Positions 45,915 to 54,130 of a stretch of DNA of 64,000 bases are shown here, piece by piece (the stretch's first letter is position 1; each line of letters begins with the position of its first letter). The notes beneath the pieces are model-generated. The model was not told where the DNA came from. It saw nothing but the letters and a program-made list of their open reading frames with translations, and searched no databases. The position numbers and the translations under genes were made by a program. Origin of the DNA: Hyphomicrobiales bacterium (GTDB taxonomy: Bacteria; Pseudomonadota; Alphaproteobacteria; Rhizobiales; Rhizobiaceae); contig UEHQ01000017.1 in NCBI GenBank assembly GCA_900489925.1, forward strand, positions 1-64,000. The letters are read 5' to 3'.

Positions 45915-46865
45915 TTAGGTCGATTTACTTGAATCCGCCGAAATCTTTTCGCTAATGGCCTTCCGGCCAAGTATCTGGCGAAACCCTCTTTTCGTAAACG
46001 GCTGCAACAGCTGCGCCAGAAACCCTTCGGCGACACGACCGCTTATGCCGATATCGGCGGCCGGGCGACGGTCGGGGTTGAAGTACGTCCCAAAGACCTG
46101 ATCCCACAGAACCAGGTTCTCACCATAATTGGTGTTTCCTTCAGCCAGCACCCTGGAATGATGCCATCGATGCAGGCGAGGGGTGCTGAAGATCAGGTCG
46201 AGAGGCCCGGTCCGCACATCGATGTTGCAGTGGGTCAACAGCCCGACAAAGGCCGTCACCGCGCTGATCCATAGGAATACCGGCAAAGGCGCTCCGATCA
46301 GATAAAGAGGAGCCTGGCTCAATGCGATCTTGAAAAGCGAGTCGACGACATGGAACCGGCCCGTATTGACGACCCAAAGCCGCTCGACGCTATGATGCAA
46401 GGCGTGGAAGCGCCAAAGCGACAAGATCTCGTGTGCCGCCCTATGCGCGACATAGAGACCGAACTCCGCGATGACCAAACCCAAAGCGACTTGAAGCATG
46501 AGTGGCCAGCCTTCGGGCCAGACCTGCCATGGCGTCCGTACCGCCGGCTGCACGACAGTGGCGACCGCCATGGGGGCTGAAACCCCGATTGCCGCAACGA
46601 TCTGAACGCCGCCCTTATTGAGCAGCGTGTGCGCTATGTCGTTGAATGTTTCGCCATCGCGGGCGAGCCACTGCCGCTCATAGGGCATGAAACGTTCGAA
46701 CGTTGCTATGACGGCGACGGTGGCGAGGTAGACGACGTTGAACCACAAGAGGGGCGCTTTGGTCTCGAATGCGAAACCCGCACCCGTGAGGCCCGCGACG
46801 AAAAGCCCCGGCCAAAGAACCCAGGCGAGCGTTTTATACAGAGGCGATCTTTCCTCGTCACGCAT
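45915..46865 (-). CDS. Sterol desaturase/fatty acid hydroxylase family protein
   Basis: A 316-residue membrane di-iron enzyme. Hydrophobic helices at the N-terminus, then the three histidine clusters HRAAHE, HALHHS and HRWHHS of the family, plus a distal HCNID. Such enzymes hydroxylate or desaturate lipids or carotenoids; substrate here unknown. No operon partner. Confidence 0.92.
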   Translation of the reverse strand: MRDEERSPLYKTLAWVLWPGLFVAGLTGAGFAFETKAPLLWFNVVYLATVAVIATFERFMPYERQWLARDGETFNDIAHTLLNKGGVQIVAAIGVSAPMAVATVVQPAVRTPWQVWPEGWPLMLQVALGLVIAEFGLYVAHRAAHEILSLWRFHALHHSVERLWVVNTGRFHVVDSLFKIALSQAPLYLIGAPLPVFLWISAVTAFVGLLTHCNIDVRTGPLDLIFSTPRLHRWHHSRVLAEGNTNYGENLVLWDQVFGTYFNPDRRPAADIGISGRVAEGFLAQLLQPFTKRGFRQILGRKAISEKISADSSKST

Positions 46866-47059
46866 CGGCCACCCCTCGAGAAGTTGCGGTTTGCGCCATG
46901 ATAGACTTCAGTTGACGCCGAGACACAAGCCCGACCGCTGCTCGACAGACGCCAGCAACGGGATCGTGATCGGCAGTCCGATCCAAAATCTAGCAATTGT
47001 CTTGGCCAAGCCTTCTTGCTAGTCCCCGGCATCTACTCCTATTCCCGCCGCAGGCCACA

Positions 47060-47962
47060 ATGCTCACTCGATCTCCCCATGCCGAACCCGGTCCGCTTGC
47101 AGGAATTGGCCTTGCCTGTTCCGGCTACTCGTTGTTTGCCATCCAGGACGCAATCGTCAAATGGCTTGTCGCCGACTATTCGGTTCCGCAGATCCTCTTC
47201 ATGCGCAGCATCATGGTGACCGTAGTCGCTGGTATTGTGGTTCGACGGCTGCGGCATCCATCGATCTTCAAAAGCCCCCACCGCAATTCGCTATTGCTGC
47301 GGGCTGGCCTGATGTTTGCGGCATGGATGTCCTTTTACTCCGCCGCACGACATCTCGGACTTGCCGAAATCACAACCATGTACTTCTCCGCGCCGGTCAT
47401 GGTCCTGTTCCTCTCCATCCTGATCTTGAAAGAGAATGTGGGGCCGATCCGGTGGCTCGCCTGTATCGCCGGATTTCTCGGTGTCCTGTTGGCAGCCAAT
47501 CCGACGCAAGCGCCCAGCCTGGTGCCGGCGGGCATGGTTCTGTTTGCTGGTTTCTGCTGGGCTTTGAGCACGGTGCTCATTCGGATCGTCAGCCGCACGG
47601 AAAGCACCCCGAACCAGATGATGGCCACCAGCTTTCTCTTCGTCATCGCCTGTGGTGCGACGCTACCCTGGCTATGGAAAACGCCTGACCTATTCGGCTG
47701 GATCTTGATGATCAGCCTGGGCTTGATCGCAGCCGCAGGGCAATATCTGCTCTATGAGGGCTTCCGATATGCCCCCGCCTCGACATTGGCACCCATGGAA
47801 TATAGCGGCCTCGTCTGGGCATTCCTCTACGGCTTTATGATCTGGAATGAGATCCCCACGATGAACGTAATCGTCGGCGCCGTGCTGATTGTCACATCCA
47901 GCCTCGCATTGGTCTGGTGGGAACGTCGCCAGGCCCTAGCCGCAAGACGCCTCATGGCGTGA
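47060..47962 (+). CDS. EamA-family (DMT) exporter
   Basis: A 300-residue, ten-helix transporter with two EamA repeats: GIGLACSGYSLFAIQDAIVKWL opens the first and VPAGMVLFAGFCWALSTVLIRI the second. It shares the FAIQD(S/A) signature with the exporter at 23009, so the two are paralogues. ATG at 47060; the longer in-frame start is not conserved. Substrate unknown (amino acids or metabolites in characterised relatives). Confidence 0.9.
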   Translation: MLTRSPHAEPGPLAGIGLACSGYSLFAIQDAIVKWLVADYSVPQILFMRSIMVTVVAGIVVRRLRHPSIFKSPHRNSLLLRAGLMFAAWMSFYSAARHLGLAEITTMYFSAPVMVLFLSILILKENVGPIRWLACIAGFLGVLLAANPTQAPSLVPAGMVLFAGFCWALSTVLIRIVSRTESTPNQMMATSFLFVIACGATLPWLWKTPDLFGWILMISLGLIAAAGQYLLYEGFRYAPASTLAPMEYSGLVWAFLYGFMIWNEIPTMNVIVGAVLIVTSSLALVWWERRQALAARRLMA

Positions 47963-48523
47963 CCAGCAATCGCGGGTGTTTTTAGGGCATCGACATCATA
48001 ATCCAAATGGATGATCTCGACACAGCCAAAAGAAGCTTGACTTCCTTGAAGCGCCTGGTCTTTCGCCGGGCATAGCGCTCGATATTATTTCGATATACAT
48101 ATTAACTATACATGCATAATCCGGGTATTTCGGGGTCATCTCGACAAGGATATCGATTTAGCAAAAGGAAAAGAATCAGCTTCCTTCACAAAAAAATTAG
48201 AACTATTCATTCAAAATCATTTACTTAGCAAGCGCAACCAAGCTTCTGAAGTATATATTTATACTTTCATTGCAAATCCCATTCTATACTTTTCGAATTG
48301 AAATCGTGCCACCCTACACCACGGCGGATGCCAAGCATCTCCGATTTCTATCTTCACGTCTTCGTCAAATTTTTGTCTCCGATGACACAGGAGACAGAAT
48401 TTCCAGCCCGTAGACTTACTCCATTGTGCGTTATTCTCACCACCACTCGCAGCCAGTAAGATGCAGCGAAATGTTGCCTATTGGGGTGACGCTTTGAGAA
48501 AGATCCAACTCTTGGAGCGAAGC
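47963..48523. promoter_or_regulatory. AT-rich region upstream of the polysaccharide operon
   Basis: About 560 bp with no supported gene, AT-rich between 48080 and 48300. It holds the palindrome at 48249-48266 and the sequence GCCACCCTACACCACGGCGG near 48308-48327, which resembles CACCACCCTAAAGGCGGTG before the glycosyltransferase at 55534. Likely promoter region of the operon starting at 48524. Confidence 0.5.
48249..48266. promoter_or_regulatory. 18-bp palindrome, candidate operator for the polysaccharide operon
   Basis: AAGTATATATTTATACTT has perfect 7-bp arms (AAGTATA/TATACTT) around a 4-bp centre, 258 bp before the OPX gene. Good symmetry for a regulator site; the protein is unknown. Confidence 0.45.
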
Positions 48524-49768
48524 ATGCGAATGAGATATGGCATAGCCGGACTATTGTACCTCGTGCTTCTGGGCAGCGCCCATGGCGAGGAAAAGTATCT
48601 GCTGCAGCCCGGCGATAGCCTGGAAGTTTGGGTGGCTCAAGAAGACGACCTCCGCCGCAATGTCGTCGTCGAACCGGATGGTTGGGTCTCCTTCCCATTG
48701 GCAGGCCACCTGAAGGCCGAAGGCCTGACAGTTACCCAGGTCGAGGCAGCGCTCAGCGAAAAGCTGCGCCCTTTCTTCAAGGAAAACCCGAACCTCACGA
48801 TCATGCTGCGCCCCGATCCGCTGCATCAGCCGAACGTGTTCATGGCGGGTGAGGTCACGACCCCGGGATCGTTTCCCTATCGAAAGGGCATGACTGTCCT
48901 GCATGGGGTAAGCGTTGCCGGTGGCCTCCATCGTAGCGAGATGCTTGCCGCGGATCAGGACCGATCGATCGTGGTCAAACGTTCCATCGAAGCCGCTCAG
49001 AGCAAGTTGGAACAGCTGGCGGCCCGCTACGCGCGATTCCAGGCCGAATTGAATGGCGGCGCAACGGTCGAGGTAAACGACAAGAACAATCGTTTCATCG
49101 CACAGGAACAGACGTTGCTGGACGCCTACCGGCAGAGCCTAACGGCACAGACGGCCGCCCGCCACGAGGCCGAAACCATGGGCGCCCGCAATCTCGACTC
49201 CATCAAGGAGCAGATCGCCATTCTTGGACGGCGTATCGTCTTCGCGACACAGCGACGGGACGCAACTGCGGCTCTGGTCGAAAAGGGTGCCCTTCAGGCG
49301 GGTCAGCAGTTTGACCGCGAAAACGAACTGGCCGAATTGCAGAGCGGCAGAAGCCAGCTCGATTCCGAAATGACCACCGTACAGCGAGCAATGAACACTG
49401 AAATCGCCGTGATAGACACCGCCCTGCGGACGCAACGCGAGAAGCTGCTTTCGGATATCGTAGACCTTGAGCGCGACCAGCAAGCCACACGCGAAAGCCT
49501 GGCCGATGCGCAAAAGGTCATGCAAGTCTACGAAAACGGCATGACTGCGGCACGGCAAAGCAACCAGCGGACGACCGTGTTCACGATCATCCGGACCGTC
49601 GACGGCGAACCGCAGGAGATCGAGGCCAACGAAATGACCCCGTTGGAACCCGGCGATCTGGTCCGCGTCATGTATCAAACAATGGATACCGGTGCTGAGC
49701 TGAGCCTTCATACCGAAGTGCAACCTGCCAGCAACATAGCTAGTTCAGATGCATCAGCAGTTCGTTGA
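48524..49768 (+). CDS. Polysaccharide export protein, ExoF-like (OPX family)
   Basis: About 414 residues. Signal peptide (about 1-21, LLYLVLLGSAHG), then the polysaccharide export domain (YLLQPGDSLEVWVAQEDDLRRNVVVEPDGWVSFPLAG), an SLBB part (NVFMAGEVTTPGSFPYRKGMTVLHGVSVAGG), a long coiled coil (about 180-360) and a final SLBB-like end (MTPLEPGDLVRVMY). This layout and size match rhizobial ExoF. It should form the periplasmic/outer-membrane part of the export channel. ATG at 48524 has GGAG upstream. First gene of the operon. Confidence 0.9.
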   Translation: MRMRYGIAGLLYLVLLGSAHGEEKYLLQPGDSLEVWVAQEDDLRRNVVVEPDGWVSFPLAGHLKAEGLTVTQVEAALSEKLRPFFKENPNLTIMLRPDPLHQPNVFMAGEVTTPGSFPYRKGMTVLHGVSVAGGLHRSEMLAADQDRSIVVKRSIEAAQSKLEQLAARYARFQAELNGGATVEVNDKNNRFIAQEQTLLDAYRQSLTAQTAARHEAETMGARNLDSIKEQIAILGRRIVFATQRRDATAALVEKGALQAGQQFDRENELAELQSGRSQLDSEMTTVQRAMNTEIAVIDTALRTQREKLLSDIVDLERDQQATRESLADAQKVMQVYENGMTAARQSNQRTTVFTIIRTVDGEPQEIEANEMTPLEPGDLVRVMYQTMDTGAELSLHTEVQPASNIASSDASAVR

Positions 49769-49829
49769 GAGCAGGGCTGCAAACCACCCGACGGTTTTTT
49801 CAGAGTAAGCGCACCAAAAGGGGGCGGCC

Positions 49830-51341
49830 GTGAATAGAGATTTCATCGTCCAGAATATCCAGTATTATTTGCAGCTGCTTTGGCGTCAGAAAATCTATTT
49901 CTTGATTCCGTCGCTGGCTATAATGGTTATCGGGTCGATATTGGTCTTCAGCCAGCCGCGAAGCTACTATGCCGAAGCGTTGCTCATCGTCGAAGGGCAA
50001 CAGATCCCCTCTACTCTCGTACCAGCGACAGTGACCAATGAAAGGTTGCAGCTGCTCGAACAGCGCGTGCTGGCAAGAGACAGTCTTATCGATCTGGCCC
50101 AACGCTACGACCTCTATCCCGCCCTACGCGGCGTTGTCAGCAACGACGTGATAGCGTCGCAGGTTCGCCTCGGCATTACGTTTACCGCTGTAACGCCCGA
50201 AGGAATGGACGCGACTGCGGCCAGTTCCATTGTCCATGTCGGCTTCAAATACTCAGACCCGAATGTCGCTGCGGCAGTGACTTCGGGACTCGTTGACATG
50301 CTCATGAACGAAACGAAGCGCCTTCGGGTGTCGCGAGCCACAGAGACCGCGCAATTCCTGACACGCGAGGCAAATGATATCGAAGCAAAGCTGCGCGAGA
50401 AGGAAACATTCCGGGACCGTTTCGTCGAAGAAAACAAGGACTCGATGCCAAGCCGCATTCCTCAGCTGAACACGGAGCTGCAGGAAAAGGAACGGGACCT
50501 ATCGGCGCTCGAAACTGTAATCGCCTCGCAGAACGAAGACGTGAGCTTGCTGGAGGCTCAGTTGCGCCTCGGCGTTGAAAATTCGGCGGATGCTGGACGT
50601 CGCAGGGCCCAGCTTGACCAGCTGCAAAACCAGATGGATGAAGCGCGGCTGATCTACTCGGACTCACATCCGCAGATCCGGGCTCTTCGGCAAAAAATAG
50701 ATCTGCTGACGGCGCAAGCCGCGAGCGCAGCAACGGCCGACAGCACCGCAGCGACGACGGCCGTTCCGGCCAATCTGACGCCGGATCTCGCACTGATTTC
50801 CCAGCGCATCACGATCGCCAAGAGCCGCCAGACGTCCCTCCTGCAGCAACGGGACCAGATGCGGACAAGGATCACGACCCTCAAGACGGCGATTGGGCGC
50901 GGTCCCGATATCGAGGCTCAGGTGAGTGCGATCGAAACCGAGCGCGCAAGCCTTCAACGTAGCCTAGATGACATGAAGGTGAAGCTCGAAACCGCAAGGA
51001 TCGGCGAGCGCCTTGAGAACGACCAGTCCGCAATGCAGATACAGGTTATCGAAACGCCGGTCGTACCTCAATACCCGACACAGTCGCGCAAACTATTTCT
51101 GATGGTCGTCATCGGTCTGGCGCTCGCCGCTGGCGCGGCTGCGGCGGTAGCCTCCGATATTCTGACCCCGACCATACGGGGAACTTTTGACCTCGCCGAG
51201 GCGCTCAGGGGCCAGACCCTTGTGGTGATCCCGGAGTGGTCTCCCACTGACGCCACGCACGAATCGTCGTTGGCAAAGGTGGGCGCAATTTTCAGAAGGA
51301 TGTTCGCGGGCATCTCCTTCGGAAAGAAATCGACTGCGTAA
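49830..51341 (+). CDS. Polysaccharide chain-length/co-polymerase protein (Wzz/GumC family)
   Basis: A 503-residue PCP protein. Helix 1 (IYFLIPSLAIMVIGSILVFS, about 24-43), a periplasmic domain with coiled coils (about 170-290 and 315-420), and a second helix near the C-terminus (LFLMVVIGLALAAGAAAAVA). Start is GTG at 49830. It lacks a fused kinase domain; a separate CpsD-like protein follows, as in split Wzc systems. Controls chain length and links to the OPX protein upstream. Confidence 0.9.
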   Translation: MNRDFIVQNIQYYLQLLWRQKIYFLIPSLAIMVIGSILVFSQPRSYYAEALLIVEGQQIPSTLVPATVTNERLQLLEQRVLARDSLIDLAQRYDLYPALRGVVSNDVIASQVRLGITFTAVTPEGMDATAASSIVHVGFKYSDPNVAAAVTSGLVDMLMNETKRLRVSRATETAQFLTREANDIEAKLREKETFRDRFVEENKDSMPSRIPQLNTELQEKERDLSALETVIASQNEDVSLLEAQLRLGVENSADAGRRRAQLDQLQNQMDEARLIYSDSHPQIRALRQKIDLLTAQAASAATADSTAATTAVPANLTPDLALISQRITIAKSRQTSLLQQRDQMRTRITTLKTAIGRGPDIEAQVSAIETERASLQRSLDDMKVKLETARIGERLENDQSAMQIQVIETPVVPQYPTQSRKLFLMVVIGLALAAGAAAAVASDILTPTIRGTFDLAEALRGQTLVVIPEWSPTDATHESSLAKVGAIFRRMFAGISFGKKSTA

Positions 51342-51383
51342 CACACGTCCCAAGCGTGAGCGAACCAAACACGAGGTAGTGTC

Positions 51384-52172
51384 ATGGAAATCATTGCCAG
51401 AGCTTTGCAGCGAGCGAGGTCGGTACCGCCAATCAATGTGGCACGCGCCTCGTTTCAAGAAGTGCCGAATGACCGGAGCGTGATGCTGCGCGACGGCCCA
51501 GGCGCGATCGACGAGGATATGACAGTCGAGCTTTCCCCGCGGGACCTCTTGTCCAAGCGGGTGGTCGCTTATGACAGCAATCACAAAACGACCCGATCCT
51601 ATGACGTCCTTCGCAATCAGCTACAAACGATCACTCAAGATACCAGGTCAAGCCTGATTGCGGTTGCTGCGCCCACTGCGGGCTGTGGCACTACAACAGC
51701 GGCTATCAATCTGGCTTTGAGCTTCAGCCGTGTCCGTGGCACCAGCGTATTGCTGGTCGATGCAAACTTGCGAGCTCCCCGCATCCACACGATGCTCGGA
51801 CTGCCCACAGCAACGTCGAACACGGATGTAGTCCAAGAACTCGCGCTCGCAGATGTCGCGGGGATACAGTTTCATGTGTTCTGCCCCACCGACCGCATCG
51901 GAAGAGCACCGAGCAAGCTCGATGTTACCGAGTTCTCGCGGCAAATGGATGCGATCCGGCGGTCGCTAAGTCCGTCGGTTACCATCATCGACCTGCCGCC
52001 AATGTTGATCGCTGATGAGGCTGCTTCCCTTGCGTCGAATGCCGACGCTGTCGTGTTGTTGTTGTCGGTCGGACAATCCAAGTTGTCCGAGCTTGAGATT
52101 TGTAAGTCCTATCTGGGCGCCAAGGTCAACATCCAGGTGGTGCTGAACAAATGCCGCGCGCATGGATTGTGA
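51384..52172 (+). CDS. CpsD-like tyrosine-kinase homologue with degenerate Walker A
   Basis: A 262-residue protein of the BY-kinase/ParA fold that normally partners Wzz-type proteins. The P-loop reads APTAGCGTTTAAIN, so the lysine of GxGKT(T/S) is Thr (codon ACT). The Walker A' LLVDANLRAPRIH and Walker B SVTIIDLPPMLIADEAA are kept. There is no Tyr-rich C-terminal tail. It is therefore unlikely to be an active kinase and may act as a structural or regulatory partner of the chain-length protein. Sits 42 nt after the Wzz gene. Confidence 0.87.
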   Translation: MEIIARALQRARSVPPINVARASFQEVPNDRSVMLRDGPGAIDEDMTVELSPRDLLSKRVVAYDSNHKTTRSYDVLRNQLQTITQDTRSSLIAVAAPTAGCGTTTAAINLALSFSRVRGTSVLLVDANLRAPRIHTMLGLPTATSNTDVVQELALADVAGIQFHVFCPTDRIGRAPSKLDVTEFSRQMDAIRRSLSPSVTIIDLPPMLIADEAASLASNADAVVLLLSVGQSKLSELEICKSYLGAKVNIQVVLNKCRAHGL

Positions 52173-52250
52173 CCGCCTGAAAAGGCGCCAATCGCCATAG
52201 GCGAGCCAAGCCATCGACCGAAGCAAACACTGAGCGTATGGAGTTCGTGA

Positions 52251-53129
52251 ATGTACGAAAAATATTACGGGCTAGCAGAAAAGCCGTTCTCGATTCTGCC
52301 TGATCCGAAATTTCTCTACTTCGGCCCTTCTCATTCCATGGCGTTCTCGATGCTGGAATACGGCTTGGTGAACCAAGCCGGTTTCACAGTCATCACCGGG
52401 GCGGTGGGCTCGGGAAAAACGACGCTGGTCCAGCACTTCCTTAACAGCATGCCGGAATCGACCCGCGTGGGAATGATTACGCACACCACGCGCGCTGGCG
52501 GCAACCTGCTCGAGTGGATTTTGATGGCGTTCGAGCAGGGGTTCGAAGACGCCTCTTATCCGCGGCTCTACAAGCGTTTCTGCGAATTCGTCGAGAACGA
52601 GGTGAAGCGCCGCGGACGCGTTGTTCTCATCATCGACGAGGCGCAGAATCTGGCGCCCGACCGCCTGGAAGAATTGAGGATGCTGTCCAACATCAATACC
52701 AAATCCATGTTGATGCAGTTGATCCTCGTGGGTCAGGACGAATTGAGGACGACGTTGCGTCTGCCCGAACTCAGGCAGTTTGCGCAACGCGTTTCATCAG
52801 ACTTCCAATTGCCCGAGCTACAGCGATCCGAGGCGCGTTCCTACATCGATCATCGTGTGCGTGTCGCAGGTGGGCAGGAGCAATTGTTTTCGCCGGCAGC
52901 GAAAACCATGATCTACGAGGCTTCGAAAGGCATCCCGCGTCAGATCAATGTTCTGGCTGATCGATGCCTCGTCTACGCCTTTGCCAAAATGAAGCAGCGT
53001 GTCAGCTCCAGTATCGTCAAGCGTGTTCTGGAGGATCGCAAGCGCCACGGCCTCTTCGCGCCCGACGAGAACCCCTTCATGCATCAGGGGATACTGGAGC
53101 GGCGTTTTTTTGAGGATGCGGCACAATGA
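52251..53129 (+). CDS. ExeA/GspA-type AAA ATPase of the polysaccharide locus
   Basis: A 292-residue ATPase starting MYEKYYGLAEKPFSILPDP, typical of ExeA-like proteins, with Walker A GAVGSGKTT (50-58) and Walker B VVLIIDEAQNL (about 123-133), then the sensor region FAQRVSSDFQLPEL. Proteins like this occur in polysaccharide operons (for example XrtA-associated ATPases) as well as in type II secretion; no exosortase is seen here. It overlaps the next glycosyltransferase by 4 nt. Confidence 0.88.
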   Translation: MYEKYYGLAEKPFSILPDPKFLYFGPSHSMAFSMLEYGLVNQAGFTVITGAVGSGKTTLVQHFLNSMPESTRVGMITHTTRAGGNLLEWILMAFEQGFEDASYPRLYKRFCEFVENEVKRRGRVVLIIDEAQNLAPDRLEELRMLSNINTKSMLMQLILVGQDELRTTLRLPELRQFAQRVSSDFQLPELQRSEARSYIDHRVRVAGGQEQLFSPAAKTMIYEASKGIPRQINVLADRCLVYAFAKMKQRVSSSIVKRVLEDRKRHGLFAPDENPFMHQGILERRFFEDAAQ

Positions 53130-54130
53130 AACGTGCGGACCTCCTCCATATCGTTATCGTCAACTACCGCACGGCGGAGCTGGCGCTCGATAGTGTGGCC
53201 TCGTTGATGCAGCCGAACATGCTTCCCAAGGGAACACGTGTTGTTGTGGTCGACGGAGCATCCGGTGACGGCTCAGCGGTCAAACTGCCGGCAGCGATTG
53301 TCAGCAACGGCTGGCAGGAGAGAGTCGATTTTCTCGCACTCGGTGTGAACGGCGGCTTCTCCTATGGGAACAACCGCGGCATCGAATTTCTGGCAGAACG
53401 CTACGGAAAGCCTAAATATGTGCATTTCCTGAACCCCGATACGATTGCCCGGCCGGGCAGCATCACATCGCTTGTCGAGTTCATGGAAAGGCACCCGCGA
53501 TGCGGCATCGCCGGAAGCCAGCTCGAAGATCCTGACGGCACTCGTCAGGCCTGCGTCTTTCGCTTCCCTTCGGTGATTGGCGAGTTCGAAACCGGCATAC
53601 AGTTCGGATTGCTCACCAAACTCCTCGGTCGATGGGCGGGCGTGCCCAAGCTTGCCGAAGCGCCCGCTCTCGTCGATTGGGTCTGTGGTGCCAGTATGAT
53701 CATCCGCGACAGGGTTATCGACGACGTCGGCAGTCTGGATGAAGGTTATTTCCTCTACCACGAAGAGGTGGATCTTTGCCTGCGCGCGACACGCGCGGGC
53801 TGGGAGTGCTGGTATATGCCCGAAAGCCGCGTGGTGCACCTGGTCGGCCAGGCAACCGGCCTCGGCGCTCCTGGCAGACCCAAACGTCTTCCCGCCTACT
53901 GGTTTGAATCACGACAGCGCTATTACATAAAGAACCACGGCAGCTTCTACACCGCGATTGCGAATTGCTCGTGGGTCGCGGGACACGTCCTCGGTCGTGT
54001 ACGCAGAGCAGTGAAGCGCGAACCGAACTTCGACCCGCCATATCTGCTGCGAGATTTCGTCAAACATGCGCTGCGCGGGATCGGCCCGTCAGGAACATTC
54101 CGTCGCTCCGCTACCGTCAATGCTCAATGA
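53126..54130 (+). CDS. Glycosyltransferase family 2
   Basis: A 334-residue cytoplasmic GT-A enzyme. HIVIVNYRTAELALDSVASLM opens the nucleotide-binding fold; VNGGFSYGNNRGIEF and FLNPDTIARPGSI (DxD-like) follow, and WVCGASMIIRDRVIDDVGSLDEGYFLYHEEVDLCLRATRAGW is the typical rhamnosyltransferase-like acceptor region. Such WbbL-like GT2 proteins often transfer rhamnose, in line with rmlBDAC nearby. It overlaps the ATPase gene by 4 nt and ends in an 8-bp tandem repeat. Confidence 0.92.
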   Translation: MKRADLLHIVIVNYRTAELALDSVASLMQPNMLPKGTRVVVVDGASGDGSAVKLPAAIVSNGWQERVDFLALGVNGGFSYGNNRGIEFLAERYGKPKYVHFLNPDTIARPGSITSLVEFMERHPRCGIAGSQLEDPDGTRQACVFRFPSVIGEFETGIQFGLLTKLLGRWAGVPKLAEAPALVDWVCGASMIIRDRVIDDVGSLDEGYFLYHEEVDLCLRATRAGWECWYMPESRVVHLVGQATGLGAPGRPKRLPAYWFESRQRYYIKNHGSFYTAIANCSWVAGHVLGRVRRAVKREPNFDPPYLLRDFVKHALRGIGPSGTFRRSATVNAQ

